From: Centropus unirufus
Taxonomy: Eukaryota; Chordata; Aves; Cuculiformes; Centropidae
Direction: 5' to 3'
Length of the DNA: 64,000 nucleotides
NCBI GenBank assembly: GCA_013397695.1
Contig: VYZI01000242.1
Coordinates: forward strand, 165,381 to 229,380
A program made the position numbers and the translations under genes. The notes under the pieces are model-generated. The model was not told the DNA's origin. It worked only from the letters and a program-made list of their open reading frames with translations, and searched no databases. Position 1 is the stretch's first letter, and every line of letters starts with the position of its first letter. Below are positions 1 to 12,600 of this stretch, in pieces.

Positions 1-3000
1 ATATCAAGTAGCTGACTTTCTTTTGAGAAGGCTTTGTTATCTTTGAGAGAGCCACAGGTCACAAAGTTTATAGAACTATAAAGAATCAAGATGGACATAG
101 TCAATGAGAAATGTAAAAATACATCTTTGTATTTAAGTGTATGTCTAATAGACAAATTCTTTAGGAGAACTGAATTGGGACGCTTTTATATCTAATACAT
201 ACTTTTATTGTGACTTAATCAGAGCAGTTTGCCCTCATACTTACTGGAACATAGCTCTTTGGAGAACTACTACTACTCAATTATTGTTTGTCTGTATGAC
301 ATTTTTTCCCATTTTCATCAAGAGTTTGACAGGTCATATAAAATAAATTGCAGAAATTTGATTTTTAGAGATATGTTGCAAACATTCACATGCTCATTTC
401 CAGCCTTTCTATTTTTCTTCTTTTAGATTGGTTTAAAGTCAAATATGTATATGTATTTTATGGAGTCAATAGTTCAGTGAGGGTTGCTTATGAAACAGAA
501 GGCAGTTTGAGAACAGAGTTATTTGTTGTGTTACTTCCCCTGAATGCAACTAAGAATATTAATACTTGTTTGGTTTTTTTTCAGGAGAAAAGTGAAAAAG
601 AACTGAACAGCTTACTGAATGGCAAATTAAGTTGTCACAGTAAATGTTGGAGGTGTACCTAGTAGCTCTGGCCACGTCTGTGAAAATAGCATGTAGCAAA
701 AACAAAGTAATGTTTTACTTCCAAGAAATTACTAATTTCAACTTGCAGTGAATTATTACAATTTATCTATAAACCCTTAAAAAATCTATAGTTACTATTG
801 ACTGTTCACAGCATGATCAAGCCTAGGCCTCCAAGCCATGAGCATAGTTTTCCTGCACATGTTACAAAAACATTGAATCACAGCTGAAAAGACAGCCTCT
901 GCCACAAACAGCTCACTATTTTGATAAAAATGCTGAAGTTGCTGGCAGCTCCTGAGGTACAATGTCATAAGTACTCTGCTCTAGGAAAATGGAAAACAAT
1001 TATTTGCCCCAAATACATTATAAATATAAATTCTCAGATCTTGATATTAGTCAGAAACTGAAGAAAACCCTAGTGTCTAATTTGTATCCCATAAGTGAGG
1101 AGTTTATGACAACCAAAGGCAGCCTTTGAAAATAAGGAAGAGAAAAATGCTTACAGAATCAGTGCACGTCATAATCTCTTGAAAATGAAGTGCATTACAG
1201 CAGACATAAAAGAACATGCTGTAGTAAGACAAGCTGTAATGAGTCCAGTGTGTTAGTATGCAAGTTATGAAAGATTTCTTTTCTTTAATACAACATTTTT
1301 CATTATCATTAGTCCTTGAGGTACCTACCAACCTTTCGTTGGTGAATGTAAATGATGGAAAGCCTGAAAGAAAGAAGGAGTCACAGCTTTTTTCTTCTCG
1401 TTTTGAATAGTTGCATTACACAATTTTGCAAAGGGAGAAGTCATTTGTATAAGACTGATATTAAAGGCAGAGCTATATTTTCCTGTGATATCATAAGCTG
1501 CGATACCTACTAATTTTTGAATGAAAATTAAATAATGCAGTATGAACTTTCTTCTCACAACAGCCACAGTAACATCATCTGAAATAGTCACACTTTTAAA
1601 AAACAAGATTCAATGTAATTAAAGATTGTTATTTAACTGCTGATGTAATGAAAATTAGTCTTTGAGAGCAGGAGCCAACATTTCAATTAATATACCAAAC
1701 AAAAACTAATATTAGCAATATAAAAGAAGAAATGTGGCAGAGGATTTCTAAATTACCAGCGTTCTGCAATGTTTGTCAATACTACTATGACATTTTTTGA
1801 AAAAGCAGCTCACAAGGGTAAAACTACAACATTAGAAAGTACCTTGCATTCAAATATGGACCTAGTAGCCAAACATGCAGCTCTATTAGCAAATATGTAA
1901 CTGATGTGGGAAGATATCTTTGTGCCAAACAAACCTTTCCCTTCAGAAACTCATGAAGTAATCTTCAAACATCCTAACGCAGGATTTGCCTTGTGTTTAT
2001 GACAAGGATATTACACTCGTTGTTTTTTTTTCTTTAAGCTTCATATTTATATTGGTTGAATGCTCTTCACTCTCCCCCAAAAATATCGTCAGAAAATTTA
2101 GTGGTATTGCAGAAATAAATATCTGGAGATGTTTTTTTTCCTTTTTGTATGATTATTCCAAAGGAGAAAAATATAAGTGAATCAGTTTTTTTAAAAAACT
2201 AACAATTTGTAAGTTATCTTTAGGAGACACAATTTAAAAGGCTGAAAATATTGCTGTGTACTTTATTTTATTTTGAGGGAATGCTAGCAACTTAATAAAA
2301 AATTCTCCACAAGTTAGAGAAAAAAAATAGTTCCAGCTTGAGGCTTATGGTATGCTTTATGAAAACATAATTTAGGAAATTATATTAGAATTAGCGGATA
2401 TCTGTTCTGAGTCAAAACCAAATTTGACTGCTAGATAAGATATCATTGTAAGCAACCTAAGAAATTATTACTGACTGGAGTCTCATGTCAAATTCCATTA
2501 AATTCTCAAAGAGGACTGGAATCTATTATACTTTGTCTACCCTCAGAACATTTCTTTACAGTCTTTACAATTGCCTTACTAATTCTTATCTATCCATGGT
2601 AACATTTGTAACTTTTTTTTTTTTTACCAAATCCACAGAATTTGCATCTTTTATGTTTTCAGATGTCTATCAAAAGCATTCAAATCATCAAAGACTGTTT
2701 GTAAACTCAGTCCTGTAGACATAAACAGTACCATTAAAGAGAGCAGACTTTATTAAAACTACTCCTGCACTGTATTGGATCTATGACTCAATTTTCTGTA
2801 ATGTGAAATATACTCCCCCTACCTAACCGTCTCCAATAAAATAATCAGATATGACCTCACCTGTTTTGTCTGTATTTTTTTCCCTATGTCTGTGGAGGTT
2901 TTTTTCCTTCTAATTAGCTTTCCATGTCTTACTCTTTCTTTCCTAGTAAAAAAATACAAAAGCAAAGGTACGATAAAAAATGAAACAGTCATCACTTTAT

Positions 3001-6000
3001 TCCCTTTTACTTCTATGTTAAATCTCCATATATTCCCTTGTCAGAATTACTCTTACCTAGCCCCAAAGTGCTGAAGCTTTTGGTGCTACCATGGAAAGTC
3101 AGAGAGACATTATTATTATTTTCTTGGTTTCCGTCATTTCCTATGATTTAAAAAATTAATTGATATTTTCACTGAGATGCTATTATCAGGATATTTTAAG
3201 AGTCCCAAGTTCACACTGCAATCAGCATTCCCAGAATACTGAAAGTTACTAAACCCTCTCAGAGCAGGAATCCCTGAGCTGCCCCAGCTTGTTGAAGACT
3301 GAAAGAGCCTTCTCAGAGTATCAGTTTCAATTGGTTCTTTCCTTACACTTCTGTAAAGGGAAGGATCCTACCCTAGAGGAACATTGGCACCAAGCCATTA
3401 TGATAGTTTGGAGGTTTTTATATTATACAGATGTTGCACAGCATCTCATCACTTCTGGGTAAGGGCCCAGGTTTCAAAAAGGCCAGTAACAGTGCTGCTG
3501 ACCTGATGGAAAACTTGTTTCTCTGCTCTATCCATGCAATACCACGCTTATTATGAAATTGTGGAGTATATTGCACAACATATTCCCACTGATACCTTGA
3601 CTTTATTAATATGTCTGTCTATAGCACCACAGATCAACTCATAACAAAACAGTGGGGGGGTGGTCAGGAGTCAGCAGTCAGAGTTCAGATGAAGAGGGCA
3701 GCTTGCATTTACTTAGACAATGGCAGGGTAGCAAAAATTACATGTTGACCACAATGACAAGCTTTTCTCTGCAGCTGTTAGACTGATTAACTTTTCACTC
3801 TCAAACAACTGCACAGGTTCTGATCTCATGACATTAGCCAACGCAATGGAAAAGATTACAAAAAAAGACAGTGGTAGCAGTAGGAATTTCAAACACCCAA
3901 AAATTTAGATGGTGTACTCAGTAGCATTCCAGACACTGAAATCTGAAAAAGATATTACTTGACTTGCTGGCATCACTCAGTGAAAATTAAGTATGACGTA
4001 AGTGTGCATAACAAAGGAAACTCCTTGACAAGTAGTAGTCTAGGTGTGTTGATAGACTTTATCACCTTTTAATTATTCTATACTATAAATACTTATACTA
4101 TACTATAAAACAAGGAAATTTTCTAACATCTTCAGCTGTGTAATAAAACTCACCAGGCTACAGACAAAAGGTGAATTCCATTTGCCATTTTTTTAACTAC
4201 TTCTAACATATAAGCAGCATATTTTCCAGTAAATATACTAGACTGAATCCAAAAGAGAACCTATCCCACTCCAACAACAAAGGGAGAAACCAGATGGAGA
4301 AGGAAATCTGTAACTTTCATCAGCTGACCATACCTACACTGAAGTCATAGTTCATTAACAGCTGTCTAACAAGAGACTTATTTGAATGTGGTGGTACTGG
4401 AAAAGCATTAATGAGTGGAATGAAGTAAATCTCTTGATGATGGTCACCAGAATGTCGAAGTAGATGAGACAGTTGAGCACTATTTAAACCCATCTTTATT
4501 CAGAGGAACAGCTGGGCACAGTAGAAAATGCTAACCTCTGTAGCAACCTGCAGAGCTTAGCCACAGTCTTAAAACTTACCTGGGGAATTAGGTTCTTTAT
4601 TAGAGATAACAGTTGGGTGCACTTAACATTAGAGAGCCTGGCTGCATATTTCTGAGAATAAATACTCTAATTGTTAGTTCCTCTGAATGTTGTAGATACA
4701 AGATTTTGTACATGTACTCGGCCAAAAACCATGACTGCATTAAACTTTTTATCTGATGAATTACATCAATTCCTTCCCCTAACAAGCAAAGCCTACAAGG
4801 GCTCACACAAGAGATAATTTGGACTAAGATAGAAGGATGACAAGACAAAACAAGACAAGTAAGAGTGAACATAATAAGGGAAATATATTTTAGAAAAATT
4901 GGCATCCAATGGATACTCAAAATGTGTGTCCCAAACACTGGAAAAATATGGGAAAAGAGCCAAACATCAGAAGAGTGTGACACAGGGAGAAGACTGCTGT
5001 AGTAGTCAGTTATGCTGTGAACTACTTTGTCACCTCTAATGCATATAATCTCTTTTCTTCCAAGAAGCTGGAATTCTCTATGATATAGTTGAAATCCAGC
5101 CTTACACAGACAATAGGATATTAACAAGGAAGTAAAGACATCTATTTCACTAAGGATTAAACTGTCCACTTTATTAAAGCTTAATACCAAAACTTTACCT
5201 TTAGATTTTAAAAAGATTGTTACTTCTTTGGACTGTAGAAACCATCACCTTGGCTAAAGCTGTATGGAAATAACAAAGAAAATATTACACACGTGGGGTA
5301 TAATCTTTCCTTGCAACAGATACTGGTGCAGAGTAAAACAACATAACTGGAGTCCCTTTCAAAAGCACACAAAAACCCATTTCAAAGTAATCGTGAGTAC
5401 TAAAAGGATGAAGGTACTGAAACAAATTAGTTTGTCTGGCATGGGCGTAGGCCTCATTATCAAACCTTCTGTATCATTACAGCCAGAAACAAACCATACA
5501 ACGAGATTATTCTGCTCCCTTTATCAATTTTATTTCTTTCTACTTTCCTGTCTCAACGGTGCATGCAATTTCCTTTCTTGTTATTCATATGCAAATTCCC
5601 CTGCTCCAAAAATAGTTCTCCTGAAAGACTGTTATTGTGTTTGAAATGCAAGGTATGTACACCCACTTGTCAACTGCAGGAACTAGCTGTGGCAATTATA
5701 AATTCCTCTGAAAGGCAACAAACATTTGCCACAAATGGAGACTGAATTAATTCAGGCATTTGCAAGATACAGATTGTGGTTAGCCTACCAGAAATATTAA
5801 TTCAGCTTACATATATCACAAGCCTGCCATCATCTTTTACAGAGTTGCGTCAAGACCCTTCAAATACAAAATTTTCTGGCAAACACCATCTGCCATACTT
5901 TGGAATACAGGTTCTTTTTTTTTTTTTCTTGTTAATCTCCATCATGCCTCATAACTCTTTCATCACATGACCAAGATGAGGCTTAGGACCTCCAGTCAGG

Positions 6001-7980
6001 AGATGGGAACGTGCCAGAACCCCACCCTTGTAAGACTTTCACAATTCAATCACTTGAAAACTTCATGTATGGCCCAGATGATGGCAAAGGAGGGTACAGC
6101 TTAAATTTTGGTCACGTGTGTACCCTGTTGCCTACATGAAGAAAAGGAGGGACGAGGGTTCTTAAAAGACAATGTAACTCACAACCCAAATGTCTGCACC
6201 ACTGCATTAGTTTTTCAGATACTTAGACACAGTTCAGGAACAGGCGGTTTCATACGGTGAAAGATGAAAGTCCTAACTAGATGATTTTTGTCCAGTTGTA
6301 GAGCACATTCAGTTATCATTAATATTAAAAAAAAAGGAATTTTCCAGATAAACTATTGAACTGCTGCAGAATGCTTTCAGTTACAAGCCATTCTGGAAGA
6401 AGTTAAAAATTGTCAACAACATGCAAAGTTGAAAAATCTTATAAACACACGATGGGCAAAGTATTCCATGGGGTGCAAGCAAGTGCAGAACAAATAATTT
6501 TATTGAACTGACAAGAGAGGATGTGTGAATATTGTAGATTGTGGCTACCACCTCCACTATCGGTTCATTATAAGAACTCTTCTCTTAGGAGGAGTGTTAC
6601 ATGCTGTGAACTGTGATGTTCTTTTAGGCAGGTGTCAAATAATCATTTCTGCTTTCCCCCTCTCATCCACGCAAGTGATAGGCTTGTTGAAAAAGCTAAG
6701 AAAGATGTCACATTGAAAAACACACGTACTTGGATCGAGAGTAGGAATCAATTTAGATGAAGAAGGAGACCAGTCCTCTTTCAGAGCTGCATGAACTTTG
6801 GCAAGGAGCTGTGATGTTGTAACTGGCCTTACATAGCTCATCTGATATTCCAGCTAATGATTGGCAATAGACTAGAAAAGCTCACAAATAGCTTTGCCTC
6901 ATAACAGTTATAAAAATGGTCACCATTTTTACTGTTAAAAAAGCCCACATAAAAATACAAATTCCCCAAAACAAAACAAAAAAGCCCACAATGAACAAAA
7001 AATCCCATCTCATGCTTTAAATAGCCACCTCTAGCAGCAACGTGATATCAACCAAAGTCCATAATGAAAACAGGCAACAACCCTGAATCCTACTACTTGC
7101 TCCTCCCTTTGTAAGTCTGTGCGCAGCTTGTGGATATCAAAATACTCGCAAAGGTAAACAGCACTTCCTCTAGTGATTAACAGTAGGTATCACCTAACCT
7201 ACCAAGCACTGACTCCTGACATGCTATAACATTCTTTGCAATTGTCATCTATACTTCTGAATGTGAACTGCAATGATCAAACGCTGGTGCCCCATATAGA
7301 ACTAGACAAAAAATAAAGTTCATGAAAAATTAATTAGGCACACACACTTTGTTCAAACTAGCATAAAAGGCTGCCCATCTGCTTACTGTTATAACCTAAA
7401 GTACGTGTCTGGAAACTCAAAACAAGTTTGTGGAACAAGTGAGCATACAGACTGATTGAAAATACAATTATAGTCAATAAGTATGAACAGTTAAATTGTC
7501 AAACTGCTTAATACTGTGTTAAACGGTAAGGCATCAGTCTTTCCACTTTCTAGGCCATCTAGCAAAAAAATCTGGTATATCATAGGTTTGCTCAGTGAGT
7601 CTGCTGGCCTTTTCTGAGCTATGGACACAAACAACTGCCAAAGCTTCTAATTATTGGTGTTCACATTTGCAACAACATCACCTTCATTAAAGCTTAAAAA
7701 TATTTGCTACAGATGCAAATCTCCTCAATTTCTTAAACCACCCAGATAACGTGCCTTACAGGTACTTTAATATCCAACAGCTATAAAAATCAGGCTCTTG
7801 TGCTAATCAAAATTTCGTGAAGTTGATTTCAGTGATCATCCTAATCAATCTTAACAATCAAAAAATAATTGCTGTGTTCCTGGGTTTGTCTCAGCAAATG
7901 GAAATTTATCTAATTAATTTGTATTTTGAGCAGAATTTCTAAAACAAATACTGTAGATTTTTCTTATTGTGCCATGATAA
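1..7980. other. AT-rich single-copy DNA, no gene recognised
   Basis: I see no repeat family, RNA gene or known protein here. Reading frames are short and not recognised. The longest is the 196-codon minus-strand frame at 4600-5190, listed separately. T-runs occur near 2610-2624 and 5910-5925. A weak terminal-exon-like structure at 585-662 is discussed in the findings. The tract is most simply intron or intergenic sequence. Confidence 0.6.
4600..5190 (-). other. longest non-repeat open frame, 196 codons, unrecognised
   Basis: This minus-strand frame is open for 196 codons and is the longest outside the CR1 at 11.4 kb. The predicted peptide is rich in Leu, Ile, Ser and Cys, with hydrophobic stretches around residues 80-125. 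It shows no domain or catalytic motif that I recognise. There is no CpG-rich promoter. A splice-donor-like sequence on the minus strand (CCAGGTAAG, near 4578) lies just after the stop codon. In AT-rich vertebrate DNA a frame of this length can arise by chance, so I do not call it a gene. A spliced non-coding transcript is an alternative. Confidence 0.2.
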
Positions 7981-8046
7981 AGGGAAGGGCAGGGCAGGGT
8001 AGGAAAGGGGAGAGGAGGGTAGGGTAGGAAAGGGGAGGGGAGGGAA
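7981..8046 (+). repeat. purine-rich G-tract, G-quadruplex-capable
   Basis: This is about 66 bases of almost pure purine on the plus strand. It opens with four GGG runs separated by two-base loops (7982-7999), a textbook intramolecular G-quadruplex pattern. Further GGG and GGGG runs follow at 8018-8044. A block reading AGGGTAGGAAAGGGGAG is repeated twice, so the tract probably grew by tandem duplication. A transcription or replication effect is possible but is inference only. Confidence 0.75.
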
Positions 8047-11000
8047 AACTCAATTATGTTCTTTACTACAGATTAGGGAACTAGAACTTGTGCACTCTTT
8101 TCCAAGAATTTAAAGAGATTTCTTGACCAAATGGCTTCAGTTTGTTTGTGGGATTTTTTTTTTCAATTCCTATGTGATGGTCCTTGATATAACTATGACC
8201 TTGGAAGTGCAGTTTTGGAGTTTTGATTTAGAGAGTATTTATACACACATTTAAACACTCACATTGCTTGTGTAATGCACGGTCTTTGCATACCCAATAA
8301 ATATAAGCATTCCACTGATTTTAAAGAAGAACAGTCCACTGGCACAAGTTAAAATTCCTGTTATGCTTGAAAAAATCCTCCTTAATTTATCCCATGACAA
8401 GATTAAACTTATGTTGGGTTTTATATTATTTTTGCTCATGTCTCTTCAAAGATGTTATTTTACCTTCAGTAATAGACTTCTAATGCAACAAATGATTATA
8501 TGATACACATTACATGTGCGATCCCTTGCAAAGTACTACTTGTCATAGTCTATCACAAACCGGCTTGGGGGTGATGGATGTGTTTCTAGATGAAAAGAAA
8601 TTACTAGTAAGAAAAGAAGCTGCCAAATTAAGTTGTGCAATGGGTTAAAGTGTTTCCCAGAAATGAATTTCAAAGGCAAAGGGCTGAAACAATGAGTGAT
8701 AGCGCTTGTGTATTTGTACATTTGCATCTGTGTGAGGGAGTGCAGGCATACTGAGAATCAGAGGGATCGTGGATATCCAATGGGAAGTGATAAATGTCAT
8801 AAACTGGAGAGGAAGGCTTGGAAATGCATCTCCTATGGATGCTTTGACTTGTGATAGTGAAAATGATCAGATAGGACTGCAGTAAAAATACCAAAACATT
8901 ATACACCTAGCAAGATCATCTCTGACAAGGCTGCGAAGACCATTTAACATAAACCTGCCAAGTATACTGCATTCAGCACTAGACATATTGTTAACTACCA
9001 CCTTACAGATAAAGATACTTTGTACTATCTTGGCATGTTATGACAGTCCTCCATTGTGTCTCTTCAAGCTCGTCACTACTGGTTACCCTCTTAAGCTATG
9101 GATGGGCTCATGCTATCTGACCAGCTCCCACCACGGCATGAGTGAGGGGTCACAGTGGTGCAGTTGTGCTGCCATGTAGGACTTAAAGGTCATGGATTCC
9201 TGCCTGCAGCACATACCTAATACATCAAGTTAGCATTATGCAGTTATTTCTTATCTTCCAATGTGCCAGACATGTACTGCCATCACATGTCCTGACATGT
9301 GGATTTTCACCTGTCTGGCAGTATGACAGTTCAGAGGTCTGGTAGATATAAGGGTCAGAAAGGTAGCAACAGAATAAAAAATAATGTAAATGAAATTCGG
9401 TTGAAACTGATACTAGAATTCTTAACTTTAACAGTTCCTCTGTGTCTATAATACGTCAGTTCTGTCTCTGTGTCTGTGATATACCAGACAAAAGGCTCCA
9501 TGAAAAATATTTAGGGTTGAGTTTTTTAAATTTTTATTGTTATTGTTATAAATATTTCAAAAATAAAATGGCTAAAAGCAATCAGTCCTTGAGTATAAAT
9601 GCAAATTATGGTGGATACGTTAACTAGTGCAAAACTAGAGGAGTACACAATACTATTATCTGAAGTTAAACGGTAACATTCTGGCCTCCAAAAATCAAAT
9701 TAATATTTTTTTAAAAAAAACACACATACGATTTTTTTTTTTACTTGTGTAGCTGGTCTACTAGGCACTGATTTACAGTAATCTGTATTCAGATCTGGAT
9801 CAGGTTTAGGTTCAGTTGCTATGGCTCCCTGCTTTAAACTTGCCTTCCAAATTCACCTCTCTCTCCCCATAACCTTTTATGACAGATTTATTGTTAAAGA
9901 AATTAAATTTCACTTTTCTGGTTGGTGAAGAATAAGCAATACTTTCCTTGCCCATTATTTAAAGTGCAGACAGGGCTCTATGCAGAGGGGGCAAGGGAGA
10001 AAACACACCCTGAGATAATTTGCTAACCTTGGGTAAGCACTATACAGACAAATGCCCTAAGGGTGCAGGACATAACTTGGCTGTGTTTCCCATGAGATAT
10101 GACATGCACTTCTCTTCCCAGTCTATCTACACCATACTTGTCTTTAAACATAACCACACTCCACCTCTCTGTCCCAAGGAGTGCTTGTCCTCCTGTGCTG
10201 ACTGCCCCCAACTCATCCTGATTGATGGGTTTTGCCATTGGGTTTAATAAGCTCAAAATTTTCCTTGATGATGGGGATTTCTTACAAGAGTTCTTGAAAT
10301 ATTCAGATCTAAGAGACATAGTGAGATCAGCTAGCTATCAAATAAATATTAACAAAGCTATTTTCCTATTGCTAACATTATAGAATAGGCCCACTAAATT
10401 TATTAGCTGCAAAAGGTGCTCAGAAAATTTCATCCTTTCGATGAAATTATCCAACTAGTAGGGATAATACTTTCATCTCTCTTGTGGAATTCTGTTTGTC
10501 AGTATAAAATACATAAAAGAGATATTGTACCTGATTTTCTATTCCATTAACTCTTCTGTAAAACCACAGAAATCAAAGGGTACAATAACTTAAAAGTAGC
10601 AGGATACCACAACAGCAACGCTGTAATTGTGCGATGTTGCAGTCTATACTTACTGTGATTGAGGATATACCCTACTGATCTTCGGAAAGGTTTATGGTAA
10701 AACATTGTTATTTTTTTTATCCTATTGATAGTCATACACTAAAAGCTAAGTCTAAGCTACTCTCTGGTAAATTTAATCTATTCTTCACCCTTTTCACTAC
10801 TTTTATTCTTAAGCCAACATTAATACACATATAGACATAAATATACATCTACCAAAGTCTGCACCATATCTCCAGTGTTAAGGATATTGCTTCTTTCACC
10901 TATTTACAGCTAAGAGTAAATAAAATGAGAGAAAAAGAAATTAAAGTGAATACGAGTGTACATCTTCATCTACCTATCTTTCTTAACAAAACTTTCTCCA

Positions 11001-11440
11001 CAAGTACAATTTCTTCCAAGACACATGACAAGCTAAACAATTCACACATTTTGCTGACTGTCTACAAAAGATCTCTTACAATGTTGAGTCTTATCAACAC
11101 ATCATACTGTAATGACATTCTCTCAATAGGAACAATTTATTTTATTTTATGCAGCTAAATTAAAAAATAAAAAGATGTAAAAGCATATCCTGTGTATAGA
11201 GAACAAAGCCTGCTGTTCATATCATCTCAGAACTGAACAATGAGTCTTTTCTATGCTATGGTTTGATTAACCTTTGGGAAAAAAGAGCAACCTATGCTTA
11301 CAATGTCATCCCAAATAACATATAGCTACATTACAATTTAGGACACTACTCCTGACCTCAGCAGGTGGCATAGATGTTATTAGCTATCGATTTGAACTAC
11401 GCTGGTCATCTTGAGGCCACTTCTCTATTCCAGATTAAGA
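8047..11440. other. AT-rich single-copy DNA, no gene recognised
   Basis: There is no recognisable coding exon. The interval contains the possible tRNA-like element at 9144-9212 and a nearby 9-base inverted repeat (9265-9318), both described separately. A somewhat GC-richer patch at 9960-10250 matches nothing I know. Overlapping short open frames on both strands around 10020-10320 do not resemble a protein family. Confidence 0.55.
9144..9212 (+). repeat. possible tRNA-like SINE head (pol III A/B boxes)
   Basis: A box-A-like TGGTGCAGTTG at 9156-9166 is followed about 25 bases later by a box-B-like GGTCATGGATTCC at 9189-9201. The spacing and surrounding sequence resemble a degraded tRNA-derived SINE 5' head. 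No tRNA cloverleaf with a complete acceptor stem can be drawn, and no A-rich or CR1-like tail follows. This is a weak call. A chance resemblance is quite possible. Confidence 0.3.
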
Positions 11441-11449
11441 CATCTTGAT

Positions 11450-12516
11450 AAAATCCTCTTGGACTTCAGTAATGTTTTTGACACAGTTTCTCATAGCATT
11501 TTGCTCAAGAAACTGGTTGCCACTGGCCTGGGCAGGTGCACCCTCTCCTGGGTGGAAAACTGGCTGGATGGACAGGTCCAGAGTTGTGGTAAATGGAGGT
11601 ATATCTAGTTGGAGGTTGGTCACAAGTGGTGCTCTACAGGGATCAGTGCTTGGTACAGTCCTGTTCAATATCTTTATCAAGGACCTCGATGAAGGGATGG
11701 AATGTACCCTTGGCAAGTTTGCAGATGACACAAAGCTGGGAGGAAGTGTTTATCTTCTTGAGGGTAGGGAGGCTCTTCAAAGGAATCTGAACAGGTTGGG
11801 TAAATGGGCCTGGACCACCGGGATGAGGTTTAACAAGGCTACATGCCAGGTCCTGCACTTGGGACACAAGCCTGTGCAGCACTACAGGTTTGGGGAAGAG
11901 TGGCTGGAAAGCTGCCTAGAGGAGAAGGACCTGGGCGTGTTGGTTGACAGTAGATGGAACATGAGCCAGCACTGTGCCCATGTGGCCAAGAAGGCCATTG
12001 ACATCTTTGCCTATATCAGAAACAGCATGGCCAGCATATCCAGAGAGGAGATTCTGCCCATGTACCCAGCACTGGTGAGGCCGCACCATGAATACTGTGT
12101 TCAGTTCTGGGCCCCTCAACTACAAGAAAGACATGGAAGTCCTGGAGCATGTCCAGAGAAGGTTAACAGTTCTGGTGAAGGGAATCAAGAAGAGGTACTA
12201 GAAGGAGTAGTTGAGGGAACTGAGTTTGTTTAGCCTGAAGAGGAGGAAACTGAAAGGAAACCTCATCACTGGCTACAACTGCCTGAAAGGAGGTTGTAGA
12301 GAAGTGGGTGCTGGTCTCTTCTCCCAAGTGACAGGTGAGAGTACAAGGGGGAATGCTCTCAATCTGCAACATGAGAGGTTCCAATTGGACATTAGGAAAG
12401 AAAAATTTCACCAAAAGGGTCATGAGGTGCTGGAGCAGGCTGCCCAGGAAGGTGGTGGAATCACCATGGATGTATTTAAAACATGGATAGATGAGGTCCT
12501 TGGGGGTACGGTTTAG
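11450..12516 (+). pseudogene. CR1 reverse transcriptase fragment, broken
   Basis: This is the C-terminal half of the CR1 ORF2 reverse transcriptase. The first frame gives DFSNVFDTVSHSILL and NWLDGQVQ. After a frameshift near 11580 a second frame gives TSGALQGSVLG and the palm motif FADD (11718-11729), the metal-binding site, then KDLGVLVDSRWNMSQ and HEYCVQFWAP. A second frameshift near 12118 moves to a third frame. That frame has two in-frame TAG codons near 12199 and 12208 before LFSLKRRKLKGNLI and the C-terminal FQLDIRKEKF. With two frameshifts, two stops and no endonuclease domain it cannot be active. The catalytic Asp pair is intact, so decay came after insertion. Confidence 0.9.
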
Positions 12517-12600
12517 TGGCAGACACATGGTTGGACTCAATGATCTCGGAGATCTTTTCAACCTAGAGATTCTATAATTCCATAAGTCTATGAATTACAA
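11450..12600 (+). mobile_element. CR1 LINE, 5'-truncated, plus strand
   Basis: This is a 5'-truncated chicken-repeat-1 non-LTR retrotransposon. It keeps the reverse transcriptase from the FDTVSHSILL motif to its C-terminus, then a short 3' UTR. The 3' UTR ends in the characteristic block GGACTCAATGATCTC followed by degenerate octamers (ATTCTATAATTCC...). CR1 elements lack poly(A) and end in ATTCTRTG repeats, as seen here near 12570-12598. About 1.15 kb of a full element of roughly 4.5 kb remains, as usual for birds. No clear target-site duplication is visible. The element opens a cluster of four transposable-element insertions running to about 16.1 kb. Confidence 0.93.

Noticed and set aside
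11445..12233. 262-codon open frame as a host gene
   Set aside because: It translates to CR1 reverse transcriptase (FADDTKLGG, DLGVLVDS) and joins other frames of the same protein through frameshifts, so it is transposon coding sequence, not a host gene.
12163..12561. 132-codon minus-strand frame
   Set aside because: It is antisense to the CR1 reverse transcriptase and a shadow of that element.
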